This document shows positions 1-8,881 of a stretch of 64,000 bases of DNA, one piece after another (position 1 is the first letter of the stretch; every line of letters starts with the position of its first letter). The DNA comes from Pseudomonas marginalis (lineage in GTDB: Bacteria; Pseudomonadota; Gammaproteobacteria; Pseudomonadales; Pseudomonadaceae): assembly GCF_024169655.1 (NCBI RefSeq), contig NZ_JALJWV010000001.1:2981001-3045000 (forward strand), written 5' to 3'. The notes under the pieces were generated by a model. That model saw only the letters and a list, made by a program, of their open reading frames with translations. It was not told the DNA's origin and did not search any database. A program made the translations under genes and the position numbers.

Positions 1-180
1 AAAGAAGTGGATGCACGCCTGGACGCCGCCCAAAGCACCGCGCTGTCGGCACAAGCAAGGGCTGATGAAGCCTACTCGAAAGCCGAACAGGCGGCGGCGG
101 CGGCCAATCAGGCGCAACAGACGGCCGATCAAGCCAATGAGCGCGCCAGCCGGATGCTCGAAAAGGCAAGCCGCAAGTAG
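1..180 (+). CDS. OprI-like outer-membrane lipoprotein, C-terminal part
   Basis: Open from base 1 to the TAG at 178-180, giving 59 residues with no start in the window. The sequence is an Ala/Gln/Asp-rich heptad coiled coil that ends in [15 protein letters not shown]. This is the hallmark tail of the OprI/Lpp-type murein lipoproteins of Pseudomonas, in which the C-terminal lysine is attached to peptidoglycan. The signal peptide and lipobox lie outside the window. It is probably an OprI paralogue or OprI itself; the tail alone cannot separate the two. A short hairpin follows 14 bases after the stop. Confidence 0.85.
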   Translation, partial: KEVDARLDAAQSTALSAQARADEAYSKAEQAAAAANQAQQTADQANERASRMLEKASRK

Positions 181-194
181 TGAACGGTTGCAGC

Positions 195-216
195 ACCCGA
201 CACGTCGTCGGGTTTG
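195..216 (+). terminator. Probable terminator of the OprI-like gene
   Basis: A 7-bp stem (ACCCGAC / GTCGGGT) with a 5-base loop and a short TTT tail lies just after the lipoprotein stop. The T-run is weak. The rest of the gap to base 372 shows no gene. Confidence 0.55.
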
Positions 217-372
217 CTGCCAGGCAGTCGCAGGGTTGCCAGCAACGCGTGCCGGGCAGGGGAGGAGACGTCATGAATACCGTCCCACGACTGCCGCCAA
301 TCATCCCGCCCCGTGACGATCAATGGGCAGGACATCTGGCGCCTGAGCGCCTTCCAATGAACCGCGGCAGAT

Positions 373-407
373 AAAAAAAGCCCCTTGTCGGTTTCCCGCC
401 AAGGGGC
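373..407 (-). terminator. Rho-independent terminator of the hsp20 gene
   Basis: Read on the minus strand, an 8-bp GC-rich stem (GCCCCTTG / CAAGGGGC pair) with a 12-base loop is followed by seven T. It lies 16 bases past the hsp20 stop codon, so it should end the antiporter-hsp20 transcript. Confidence 0.85.
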
Positions 408-422
408 CGTGCAGCCCGGAAT

Positions 423-965
423 TCACTCGCCTTTGATGGGCACGACTTTGTCCGCTTTCATGGCTTCAGGCTTTTTCGGCAACGAGATGCTCAGTAGGCC
501 TTTACTGAACCTCGCGTCGATCTTGTCGGCGTCAATACCTTTGGGCAGGTTGAATACCCGTTCGAAGGAACCGTAGTGACGTTCGCTCAGGTGGTAGCCT
601 TTGCGTTTTTCTTCCTTGTCCTCGTGTTTCTCGCCTTTGATGATCAGGCTGCCGTTGGACAGTTTGATCTCAATGTCTTTCTGATCCATACCGGGGACTT
701 CGGCGGTGATTTCGTAGCTTTTTTCTTTCTCGGTGATGTCCACGGCAGGCATGCCATGGCCGATCAGCTCGCGACGCCAGAACGGTTCAACGTCGAACAG
801 CCCGCGACCGAAGGGCGACAGGCTGGTACCGCGATTGAAGTCATCGAACAGGTGGTCGACCTGTTGCCGCAGTTTTTCCAGCGGTCGCCACAGGTCAGTC
901 GTCATGGCGTGCTGGTCGGCTTTGTGTTCGGCAGTGACCGGCATTTTTTTTGCGGAATTGCTCAT
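423..965 (-). CDS. Small heat-shock protein, Hsp20/alpha-crystallin family
   Basis: A cytoplasmic ATP-independent holdase chaperone of 180 residues. The alpha-crystallin domain covers about residues 65-170, with the typical GMPAVDITEKEKSYEITAEVPGM start, the KGEKHEDKEEKRKGYHLSERHYGSFERVFNLP core and a C-terminal GLLSISLPK strand. The ATG at 965 is chosen because a GAGGAG ribosome site sits upstream; an in-frame extension to 1037 overlaps the upstream gene spacer and lacks conserved residues. It follows the antiporter gene by 78 bases on the same strand and ends at a strong terminator, so the two are probably co-transcribed from the Anr-box region at 2627-2640. Hsp20 genes of this type are known members of hypoxia regulons in pseudomonads. 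Confidence 0.93.
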   Translation of the reverse strand: MSNSAKKMPVTAEHKADQHAMTTDLWRPLEKLRQQVDHLFDDFNRGTSLSPFGRGLFDVEPFWRRELIGHGMPAVDITEKEKSYEITAEVPGMDQKDIEIKLSNGSLIIKGEKHEDKEEKRKGYHLSERHYGSFERVFNLPKGIDADKIDARFSKGLLSISLPKKPEAMKADKVVPIKGE

Positions 966-1043
966 CTTTCGGTACTCCTCTTCAGATAGAAGGCAGGCAG
1001 CAGAACGCTCTCTGCGCGGCCTGCCAGGACAGAACACGGGGCC

Positions 1044-2534
1044 TTACATGGTCAGCGTCCCCGACCACAGCATCCAGCCGGCATACGCCGCAGCCGCCCA
1101 GATAATGATCAACAGGCCGGTCTCAGGGCCGCTGAGCGGTTGTCCCTGACGGGCGCGCAGGGTGCCCAGGTAGATCAACGAACCGGGGGCGTAGAGGAGG
1201 GCGCTGAGCAGCATGTATTTAGGCCCGGCGGCGTAGAGCAACCATACGCAATACAGCGTGGCGACTACCGCGATGGCCATGTCGCGCAGTTGCAGGCCGC
1301 GATGGCCGGCGTAGGTGTCACCCTTCCAGGTCAACTTCAGCGCATACAGACCGCTGAACAGGTACGGCAACAGAATCATCGAGGTGGCCAGGGAGATCAG
1401 CGCCAGATAGCTGGCACTCGAATACAAGGTCAGCAGCAGGAACAACTGAATGCAGCCGTTGGTCAGCCACAGCGCATTGGCCGGCGCGCCTTGGGTGTTT
1501 TCCACGCCAAGCGCGACAGGCATGACCTTTTCCTTGGCGGGCGTGAACACCGACTCGGCCGCCAGCAGCGTCCAGGCGAGCAGGGCTCCGCCGACCGAAA
1601 CGATCAGGCCGATGCTGATCAGCACCGCGCCCCACGGCCCGGCGGCGGCCTGCAGTACGCCAGCCATCGACGGGTTTTTCAAGGCCGCGAGTTCCGGTTG
1701 TTTGAGAATGCCCAGCGACAGCAAGGACACCGCAATCAGCAGCAACAGCGTGATGACAAAACCGATTACCGTGGCCCGCCCGACATTGACACGCTCCGCC
1801 GCCCGGGCGGAAAACACGTTGGCGCCTTCGATCCCGATAAACACCCAAACGGTGACCAGCATCGTGCTTTTGACTTGATCAAGCGTACTGCCCAATGCCG
1901 GCGAGCCCCAGAAGTCGACAGTGAACGTTTCACGCTGGAACGCGGCGATCACCAGGCCGATGAACAACAGTAACGGCACGATCTTCGCGACAGTCGTCAA
2001 CGCATTGGCCCGCGCAGCGGTGCGCAAGCCCTTGAGGATCATCCAGTGCAACGACCACAACACCACCGACGCACCGACGATTGCCGCCTTGTTATTGCCT
2101 TCGCCAAACACCGGGAAGAAGTAACTCAGCGCAGCGAACAGGATCACCAGGTAACTGACGTTGCCGATCCAGGCACTGATCCAGTAACCCCAGGCGGAGT
2201 TGAAACTCAGGTATTCGCCACCCAGCGCTCGCGCATAGGCAAACACACCGTTGTCCAACGCGGGCTGGCGGTTGGACAAGGTCTGATAGACCAGCGCCAA
2301 CGACAACATGCCGACGCCCGTGATCACCCAACCAATCAGAATCGCGCCAGCGCCAGCACTGGCGGCCATGTTTTGCGGCAGGCTGAAAATACCGCTGCCG
2401 ATCATCGAACCGACCACCAGGGCAATCAACAAGCTCAGCGACAAGCGCTTGGGTTCTACCTTGCGCAAACTGCCTGCCACGGGTTGGGCCGCCGGCGGGA
2501 CGATCGGTTGAGTGCCTTGCAGATGCGTAGCCAT
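1044..2534 (-). CDS. APC-superfamily basic amino acid/polyamine antiporter (ArcD-like)
   Basis: An inner-membrane transporter of 496 residues with about 12-13 hydrophobic helices. The N-terminal motif VVGSMIGSGIFSLPQNMA is the APC substrate-site glycine signature, and the whole protein resembles the APA group that includes arginine:ornithine antiporters. By family it would exchange a basic amino acid for its degradation product, as in fermentative arginine use. The substrate cannot be read from sequence. Start: ATG at 2534 with GGAGG six bases upstream, in preference to the longer frame from 2567. An Anr-type box lies 93 bases upstream, which fits low-oxygen induction together with hsp20 downstream. 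Confidence 0.88.
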   Translation of the reverse strand: MATHLQGTQPIVPPAAQPVAGSLRKVEPKRLSLSLLIALVVGSMIGSGIFSLPQNMAASAGAGAILIGWVITGVGMLSLALVYQTLSNRQPALDNGVFAYARALGGEYLSFNSAWGYWISAWIGNVSYLVILFAALSYFFPVFGEGNNKAAIVGASVVLWSLHWMILKGLRTAARANALTTVAKIVPLLLFIGLVIAAFQRETFTVDFWGSPALGSTLDQVKSTMLVTVWVFIGIEGANVFSARAAERVNVGRATVIGFVITLLLLIAVSLLSLGILKQPELAALKNPSMAGVLQAAAGPWGAVLISIGLIVSVGGALLAWTLLAAESVFTPAKEKVMPVALGVENTQGAPANALWLTNGCIQLFLLLTLYSSASYLALISLATSMILLPYLFSGLYALKLTWKGDTYAGHRGLQLRDMAIAVVATLYCVWLLYAAGPKYMLLSALLYAPGSLIYLGTLRARQGQPLSGPETGLLIIIWAAAAYAGWMLWSGTLTM

Positions 2535-2626
2535 GACGAACCTCCACGAAAACGTGAGTTTCTGCACCGTCGAATGCGAGGGTGCGACTGCTGCGTCTAA
2601 TTTCTGCGCGAAGGGGCTGGGTTTGA

Positions 2627-2640
2627 TTGATTTAGATCAG
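2627..2640. promoter_or_regulatory. Anr/FNR-type box upstream of the antiporter-hsp20 operon
   Basis: TTGATTTAGATCAG matches the FNR/Anr consensus TTGAT-N4-ATCAA at 9 of 10 defined positions. It lies 93 bases from the antiporter start, inside the 431-base divergent gap (2535-2965) between antiporter and acetate kinase. The downstream genes are of the kinds usually controlled by Anr, which supports the call. Confidence 0.78.
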
Positions 2641-2796
2641 ATGTAAGTGTCTGCGGATCAGTCGCAATACTTAACTGATTGAATTGTTTTCAAAAAACAT
2701 TTTTTCGCGGGTGTTTTCGTCGTTAAACGCCAAAGTGTTGTTCGTCAATGATATTGATGCGCCAGGAAAGCGCTGAACCGTAACGGGAACGTTTTA

Positions 2797-2810
2797 TTGA
2801 GGAAGATCAA
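2797..2810. promoter_or_regulatory. Anr/FNR-type box upstream of acetate kinase
   Basis: TTGAGGAAGATCAA matches TTGAT-N4-ATCAA at 9 of 10 defined positions and lies about 155 bases before the ackA start. With the box at 2627-2640 each divergent operon has its own site. The remainder of the gap is AT-rich around 2680-2720 and shows no gene. Confidence 0.75.
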
Positions 2811-2965
2811 GCCGCCGCGCCCCGTGGATGCCAGGATAAGGCCAACCTGGGGCAAGGTTCCCTGTAACCTCATCGAGTGTCGAGGCGGCCCATGATGCGA
2901 GCATTACGGTTACTGCTTGGCGGCTCCCGTCAGGCCGTGGATTCCCCGGCGTTGTGGAGCCGCGC

Positions 2966-4165
2966 ATGATGGATGCCCCTTGCCCGGCGTTGTTGGTGCT
3001 GAATGCGGGCTCTTCGACCCTCAAGTTTTCCCTTTACTTCGTGGCGGCACCAACGGTCCATTGCCTGGGCAGCGGCATGATTGAAGTGCGCCAGGGCAGG
3101 GCAACGCTGGTGTATCAGGCCCCAGGATCCGAGGCCGAACATCAGGAGCAATGGCGCGCCGACAGTTGCATGGACGCAGTTTCCCTAGGCAACCTGATGC
3201 GTTGGCTGGGCAGCAACCGCCAATGGCAGATTGTCGGCGCGGCGCATCGAGTGGTGCATGGCGGCGCCCGTCGGGAAGTGGCTGCGCGGGTCGATAGCGC
3301 GCTGATCGACGAGATACAACGACTGATTCCAATGGCGCCCTTGCACCAGCCCCTGTGCCTGGCACCGATTCTCCATGTGGCCCGCGAACATCCCGAGCTG
3401 CCTCAGGTGGCCTGCTTCGACACGGCCTTTCACCACACGCTCGACCCGCTGGAAACCCTGTATGGCCTGCCCAGGGCACTGAGCGAGGAGGGCCTGCGGC
3501 GTTATGGCTTCCATGGCTTGTCCTACGAGTACATCGCCGGGGTCCTGGCCGATTATGATCCGCGCGCGGCCACCGGGCGCACCCTGGTCGCCCACCTGGG
3601 CAACGGTGCCAGCCTGTGCGCGATGCGTAACCGGATCAGTTGCGGCACCACCATGGGTTTTTCCACCCTGGACGGACTGTTGATGGGCACCCGCCCGGGC
3701 AACCTCGACCCCGGAATCGTGCTGTTTCTGCTGCGCGAACGCGGCATGAGCGCGGAGGCGGTCGAACACCTGCTGTACCACGAGTCCGGATTGCTTGGCG
3801 TGTCTGGCGGTGTGGCGAGTGACATGCGCACGCTGCTGGCCAGTCATGCCGAGGGGGCCGCGCAGGCCATCGAGTTGTTTGTACGGCGTGCCGTCAAGGA
3901 AATCGGGGGGCTGGCCGCAGTGCTGGGCGGGCTCGACGCGTTGGTGTTCACCGGTGGCATTGGCGAACATGCTCCCGCCGTGCGTGACGCGATTCTCGAC
4001 GGTTGCGCCTGGTTAGGCGTAACCCGCAACCACGAGCATCCCACCGGAGCCTGCCTGACGACGCCGGACAGCCAGGTATCCGCCTGGGTCATTAGCACTG
4101 ATGAAAATGCAGTCATCGCTCGACACAGCCTGGCCTTGCTGCCAGCGCCGAGCGAGGCGCTTTAG
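2966..4165 (+). CDS. ackA: Acetate kinase
   Basis: Converts acetyl phosphate and ADP to acetate and ATP, giving substrate-level ATP when respiration is limited. The 399 residues show the full family signature: LNAGSSTLKFSLY at the N-terminus, HRVVHGG, FDTAFHHTL, YGFHGLSYEYI, the phosphate/adenosine loop HLGNGASLCA with GTRPGNLDPG, and FTGGIGEHAPAVRD. Start: ATG at 2966 has GGAG six bases upstream; ATG 2969 and GTG 2954 are alternatives. No phosphotransacetylase gene is adjacent, so acetyl phosphate must come from elsewhere (Pta or a phosphoketolase outside the window). The phosphorylase gene follows after 24 bases, suggesting an Anr-driven operon that feeds stored glucan into fermentation. 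Confidence 0.95.
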   Translation: MMDAPCPALLVLNAGSSTLKFSLYFVAAPTVHCLGSGMIEVRQGRATLVYQAPGSEAEHQEQWRADSCMDAVSLGNLMRWLGSNRQWQIVGAAHRVVHGGARREVAARVDSALIDEIQRLIPMAPLHQPLCLAPILHVAREHPELPQVACFDTAFHHTLDPLETLYGLPRALSEEGLRRYGFHGLSYEYIAGVLADYDPRAATGRTLVAHLGNGASLCAMRNRISCGTTMGFSTLDGLLMGTRPGNLDPGIVLFLLRERGMSAEAVEHLLYHESGLLGVSGGVASDMRTLLASHAEGAAQAIELFVRRAVKEIGGLAAVLGGLDALVFTGGIGEHAPAVRDAILDGCAWLGVTRNHEHPTGACLTTPDSQVSAWVISTDENAVIARHSLALLPAPSEAL

Positions 4166-4189
4166 CCACTATCGCCTTGAGGTGTCGAC

Positions 4190-6691
4190 GTGTATGCATT
4201 CTTGCCACGCGAACTGCCAGAGCAGTTGCGCGCATTGACCGAGCTTGCGCTTAACCTGCGCTGGACCTGGAACCATACGCTCGACGAGCTATGGAAAAGC
4301 ATCGACCCGCTGCTGTGGGAGCGCACCCATAATCCCTGGCTGATACTGCAGAACACATCGCCGCACCGGCTTGAAGAACTCTGTCGAGATGCGACGTTCT
4401 CGCAAACCCTCGCGCACGCCATCGAAGAGCATCGGCACTACCTCAGTGAGCCGGGTTGGTATGCGCAGCAGAAAACCGCTGGCGATTCCAAACGGATCGC
4501 CTACTTCAGCATGGAGTTCGGCCTGAGCGAGGCGCTGGCGCTCTACGCCGGCGGGCTCGGTGTGCTGGCCGGGGATTACCTGAAGACGGCAAGCGATATG
4601 GGGGTGCCGATGATCGGAGTGGGGTTGCTCTATCAGGAAGGCTATTTTCGACAAACCATCGACGCGACGGGGCGCCAGCAGGAGGCCTACCCCTATAACG
4701 ACCCCACCAGCCTGCCGATCCAGCCGGCGTTTGGGCATGACGGCGCCTGGTTGAAAGTCCCCTTGGCGCTTCCCGGCCGTACCCTGTTTTTACGCGTGTG
4801 GCAGGCCATCGTCGGGCGTACCAGCCTGTACCTGCTGGACAGTAATGATTTGCTCAATGGCGCCAGCGACCGTGGCATCACCTCGAAGTTGTACGGCGGC
4901 GGTTCGCAGATGCGCTTGCTGCAGGAAGTGGTGCTTGGCATTGGCGGCTGGGCCGCACTCGACGCATTGGCGATCAGTGTCGATGTGTGCCACCTCAACG
5001 AAGGTCATGCTGCGCTGCTGGTGCTGGAGCGTGCCCGGCGCTTCATGCACCAGCACGGCACATCGTTCCACGAAGCCTGGTGGGCGACGCGGGCAGGTAA
5101 CGTCTTTACCACCCACACGCCGGTGGCGGCGGGTTTCGATGTGTTTCCCGCGGCACTGGTACTCAAGTATGCCCGAGGCTATCTCGACGACTGCCACCTC
5201 TCTTCGCGCGAACTGCTGGCGCTGGGCCGACGCAATCCGTTGGACGATGATGAACCCTTCAACATGGCTTTTCTGGCACTGCGCGGGTGCGCTCAAGCCA
5301 ATGGCGTGAGCCGGTTGCACGGCGAGGTCAGCCGCCAGCTATTTAGCGATCTGTATCCCCGTTGGCCCGTCCAAGAGGTACCGGTGGGGCATGTCACCAA
5401 CGGTGTCCATGTCTCGTCCTGGGACTCAATGTGGTCGGATCATCTATGGACCACAAGCTGCGGCAAGGAACGTTGGCGCGGCGCGGTCGAATTGCTGCCG
5501 GCGACGGTCGCCAACAATGACGACGAGGCCTTGTGGAACATGGCGGCCGAGCAACGCCGCGACCTGGTGAACTATGCGCGCAAGCGCCTGGCCTGGCAGC
5601 TTGAGCAGCGTGACGAGTCGGCGCAGCAGGTGGCGCAGGCCGCGCAGGTACTTGACCCTAACTGCCTCACCCTCGGGTTTGCACGACGCTTCACCGACTA
5701 TAAGCGCCCGAACCTGCTGCTGCATGACAGCGACCGCCTGGCGCGGCTGTTAACCAACGAACAGCATCCGGTACAACTGCTCATCGCCGGCAAGGCTCAT
5801 CCCGCCGACGAGCAGGGCAAGCAACTGATCCAGGCATGGCTCGACTTCGTGCATCGCCCGGGGCTGCGCCGGCATGTGGTGTTCCTGGAAGACTATGACT
5901 TGGAAATGGCCCAACACCTGGTGCAGGGCGTCGATGTCTGGATCAACACCCCGCGTCGGCCGTGGGAAGCCTGCGGCACCAGCGGCATGAAGGTGCTCGT
6001 CAACGGCGGCTTGAACCTCTCGGAACTCGATGGCTGGTGGGCGCAAGCGTACCAGCCCGCCTATGGCTGGGCGATCGGGGATGACGCGCCGAGCAATGAC
6101 GACGTCGACGCCGAGCGCTTGTACGGCCTGCTGGAAAACGAGGTAGTTCCCACGTTCTACGCACGCGATGCACAGGGTATTCCAAGGGACTGGGTGCAAC
6201 GCATGCGCGCCAGCATGTCGCAACTGGGGCCGTACTACAGCAGCAATCGCATGCTGCAAGAATACCTGGAGCATCTTTACCAGCCGGCGATCCAGGCGTT
6301 TAGACGCCGCCGCGAGGATAACGCGGCACTGGCACGCACGCTCCACGCCTGGCAGAAAGGGTTGGTGTCGGCATGGGGCAATATTCATTTCGGCACGGTC
6401 GAGGGGCATCGCGACGGCGACTGTCTGTGCATCCGCGTGCCAGTCTATTTGGGTGAAGTCTCGCCTCAGTGGGTCAAGGTGGAACTCTATGGGGGACTGT
6501 GCGGCGAGTATCCCGCAGAGTGCCTGCTGATGAATGCCGTCGATGTGATTCCGGGTGCGATCCAGGGTTATATCTATTCCATTTCGGTCGCCACGATACG
6601 CCCGCTGGAGCACTACACCCCACGGGTTCGCGCCTGGCACCCGGAGGCCTTTGTGCCGGCGGAAAACCCGTTGATTGCGTGGCAGCGTTGA
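4190..6691 (+). CDS. Alpha-glucan (glycogen/maltodextrin) phosphorylase, GT35
   Basis: Releases glucose 1-phosphate from alpha-1,4-glucans with inorganic phosphate and pyridoxal phosphate. The 833-residue protein belongs to the short bacterial/archaeal alpha-glucan phosphorylase type. It has an N-terminal DUF3417-like segment (about residues 1-110, LPRELPEQLRALTELALNLRWTWN), then the phosphorylase core with YFSMEFGLSEALALYAGGLGVLAGD, HLNEGHAA and HTPVAAGFDVF. The PLP-lysine motif EACGTSGMKVLVNGGLNLSELDGWW is near residue 600. The start is GTG at 4190 with GAGG seven bases upstream. It lies 24 bases after ackA and is probably co-transcribed. Confidence 0.93.
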   Translation: MYAFLPRELPEQLRALTELALNLRWTWNHTLDELWKSIDPLLWERTHNPWLILQNTSPHRLEELCRDATFSQTLAHAIEEHRHYLSEPGWYAQQKTAGDSKRIAYFSMEFGLSEALALYAGGLGVLAGDYLKTASDMGVPMIGVGLLYQEGYFRQTIDATGRQQEAYPYNDPTSLPIQPAFGHDGAWLKVPLALPGRTLFLRVWQAIVGRTSLYLLDSNDLLNGASDRGITSKLYGGGSQMRLLQEVVLGIGGWAALDALAISVDVCHLNEGHAALLVLERARRFMHQHGTSFHEAWWATRAGNVFTTHTPVAAGFDVFPAALVLKYARGYLDDCHLSSRELLALGRRNPLDDDEPFNMAFLALRGCAQANGVSRLHGEVSRQLFSDLYPRWPVQEVPVGHVTNGVHVSSWDSMWSDHLWTTSCGKERWRGAVELLPATVANNDDEALWNMAAEQRRDLVNYARKRLAWQLEQRDESAQQVAQAAQVLDPNCLTLGFARRFTDYKRPNLLLHDSDRLARLLTNEQHPVQLLIAGKAHPADEQGKQLIQAWLDFVHRPGLRRHVVFLEDYDLEMAQHLVQGVDVWINTPRRPWEACGTSGMKVLVNGGLNLSELDGWWAQAYQPAYGWAIGDDAPSNDDVDAERLYGLLENEVVPTFYARDAQGIPRDWVQRMRASMSQLGPYYSSNRMLQEYLEHLYQPAIQAFRRRREDNAALARTLHAWQKGLVSAWGNIHFGTVEGHRDGDCLCIRVPVYLGEVSPQWVKVELYGGLCGEYPAECLLMNAVDVIPGAIQGYIYSISVATIRPLEHYTPRVRAWHPEAFVPAENPLIAWQR

Positions 6692-6764
6692 GGCGGATGC
6701 AGCCTTGCGACGCGCCTATTGCCAGTCGGGGCAACATCGGCACGTGAGGCTTTTCACGCAAGGC

Positions 6765-6917
6765 CTTCTCACACGCCCGGAATTGCGAGTGTTCGCAAGC
6801 TTCATGAACTGGTCTTCCGATCTGGACAAATACACGACCTCTGACACCTTCGGCAGGACGGACTTCAAGGCCGGAGGTGTATGGCAATACGGGGTACAGA
6901 TGGAAACCTGGTTTTAA
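6765..6917 (+). pseudogene. Remnant of a LamB/ScrY-type sugar porin (C-terminus only)
   Basis: The frame ending at the TAA 6915-6917 encodes PELRVFASFMNWSSDLDKY and ends in VWQYGVQMETWF. Together these resemble the last two beta strands of maltoporin-type porins (xPEIRxFATYxxW ... GVQMExWW/F with terminal aromatic). The other roughly 350-450 residues and the signal peptide are absent, and upstream of about 6765 the frame has no porin character. I read it as the scar of a deletion that removed a carbohydrate porin gene, possibly with a sugar-uptake locus. The rest of the gap 6692-7148 holds nothing else I can name. Confidence 0.65.
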
Positions 6918-7148
6918 TGTTCGGACGCTCCGGCCCACGCGCCTTCAGCGCGGCGGTCGGGTTGCGTCGCGCCCATCTGTCGTCGGCCTCGACGAAGCCC
7001 GGTTCGTTACACCGGATTGTTCAAGCTATTCACCCTTTCCTTCAAGAGTAAAACGCGCCTTGGTTGTTATCGTTTATTCGTGCCTTAAGCGTTGCCTGGC
7101 AGCAAATAAGTAACGGCAAATATAAACATAACAATATGAGGCTTCAAA

Positions 7149-8798
7149 ATGAGTGCTCAATCTAAACTCACCTCTGCGTCTACCGACAACGGCAAAGTCA
7201 CGTACCTGGACGCAATGGTGATTGGTGCAGGGGTAGCTGGCCTCTACCAGTTGTATCGACTTCGTGAGATGGGCTTGACGGTCCGCGCCTACGATGCGGC
7301 TTCCGGAGTTGGCGGCACATGGTATTGGAATCGTTACCCCGGTGCGCGGTTTGACTCTCAGGCAGAAATTTATCAGTACTGGTTCTCTGAAGAACTCTAT
7401 AAGTCCTGGCAACCCACCGAGCGATTCCCTGCTCAGCCCGAAACGGAGCAGTGGCTGAACTTTGTCGCCGATCGGCTGGACCTCAAGAAAGATATCCAGT
7501 TCAGCACCCGCATCGCTGCGGCTCTCTTTTGCGAGGAGAGCGGGAGCTGGAGGGTGATAACCGAGGCCGGTGAAACGATCAATACCCAATACCTGATCTC
7601 TTGCTGCGGGATGCTGTCCGCTCCACTGTCCGATCGGTTCCCCGGCCAAACCAACTTCAGCGGCCAGATTTATCACACCGGTCTGTGGCCAAAAGATCCC
7701 GTGGACTTCAACGGCAAACGTGTGGCCGTGGTGGGCACTGGCGCCACCGGTATTCAGGTGATCCAGACCATCGCTCCGTCGGTGGGATCGATGAAGGTCT
7801 TCGTGCGTACCCCGCAGTATGTGATTCCGATGAGGAACCCTAAATACAGCAAAGAAGACTGGGAAAAGTGGGGCACACAATTCCACCAACTCAAGAAGCG
7901 CGTGCGAGAAACTTTTGCCGGTTTCGACTACGACTTCGACGCCGGCCCCTGGTCCGAGAAAACCCCTGACGAGCGACAAGCCGTGCTTGAGCAACTCTGG
8001 GAGGATGGTTCTTTGGCCATGTGGCTGGCTTCTTTTCCCGAGATGTTCTTTGACGAACAGGTCAATGAAGTCGTGTCGGAGTTCGTGCGCATCAAGATGC
8101 GTGAGCGTCTGCAGTCGAGGCCAGATCTCTGCAATCTACTGATCCCAACCGACTATGGCTTCGGCACCCATCGCGTACCGCTGGAAAGCAAGTACCTTGA
8201 AGTCTATCTGCAACCCAACGTCGAGGCGGTCGACTGCAAGCAGTCACCGATCGAGCGCATTGTGCCGCAGGGGATCCAGACCGCGGATGGAAAGATTCAC
8301 GAGGTAGATATCATCGTACTGGCCGTGGGTTTTGATGCAGGCTCCGGCGCACTCAGCCGGATCGACATTCGAGGGCGCGACAACCGGTCGTTGAGGGAGC
8401 AGTGGAAACAAGAAATTCGCACATCGATGGGCCTGCAGATTCATGGCTACCCCAACCTGTTCACAACAGGTGCGCCGTTGGCACCGTCGGCTGCACTTTG
8501 CAACATGACTACTTGCCTGCAGCAGCAGGTGGACTGGATCACGGGATGCATTGAGTTTGCCATCCAGCACGGCAAACAAGTCGTGGAAGCCTCCAAAGCG
8601 TTCGAGGACAACTGGGTACAGCATCACGACGAGACTGCGGCGAAGACCTTGGTCGTCAAGACCGACTCTTGGTACATGGGCTCCAACGTCGACGGGAAAC
8701 CACGCCGACTTGTGTCGTATATCGGCGGTGTCGGTAATTATCATCGCCGATGCGACGAAATAGCCGCACAGGGTTACCCAGGCTTTGAAATGGCCTGA
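7149..8798 (+). CDS. Baeyer-Villiger monooxygenase (flavin-containing)
   Basis: A cytoplasmic FAD/NADPH enzyme of 549 residues predicted to insert oxygen next to a ketone to give an ester or lactone. Seen: FAD Rossmann motif GAGVAG at 26-31, GGTWYWNRYPGARFDS at about 55-70, the BVMO fingerprint FSGQIYHTGLWP at 170-181 (FxGxxxHxxxWP), and the second (NADPH) GTGATGIQ at about 196-203. These place it with cyclohexanone/phenylacetone-type class I BVMOs. The ATG at 7149 follows an AT-rich leader; the Shine-Dalgarno is weak (GAGGC). The MetX-like hydrolase lies 83 bases downstream and could open the ester product. The substrate is not predictable from sequence. Confidence 0.93.
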   Translation: MSAQSKLTSASTDNGKVTYLDAMVIGAGVAGLYQLYRLREMGLTVRAYDAASGVGGTWYWNRYPGARFDSQAEIYQYWFSEELYKSWQPTERFPAQPETEQWLNFVADRLDLKKDIQFSTRIAAALFCEESGSWRVITEAGETINTQYLISCCGMLSAPLSDRFPGQTNFSGQIYHTGLWPKDPVDFNGKRVAVVGTGATGIQVIQTIAPSVGSMKVFVRTPQYVIPMRNPKYSKEDWEKWGTQFHQLKKRVRETFAGFDYDFDAGPWSEKTPDERQAVLEQLWEDGSLAMWLASFPEMFFDEQVNEVVSEFVRIKMRERLQSRPDLCNLLIPTDYGFGTHRVPLESKYLEVYLQPNVEAVDCKQSPIERIVPQGIQTADGKIHEVDIIVLAVGFDAGSGALSRIDIRGRDNRSLREQWKQEIRTSMGLQIHGYPNLFTTGAPLAPSAALCNMTTCLQQQVDWITGCIEFAIQHGKQVVEASKAFEDNWVQHHDETAAKTLVVKTDSWYMGSNVDGKPRRLVSYIGGVGNYHRRCDEIAAQGYPGFEMA

Positions 8799-8823
8799 AG
8801 TCGAACGACTGCTCACGGGTTGA

Positions 8824-8860
8824 AGCTGTCACTGCGACTCTCTAGTGCGCCGTGACAGCT
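8824..8860 (+). repeat. Intercistronic hairpin between BVMO and hydrolase
   Basis: AGCTGTCAC and GTGACAGCT form a perfect 9-bp stem around a 19-base loop. There is no T-run, so a simple terminator is unlikely. An mRNA processing or stability element, or a regulator site, is possible. Confidence 0.45.
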
Positions 8861-8881
8861 CGATATACGAGGTGACCTAAA

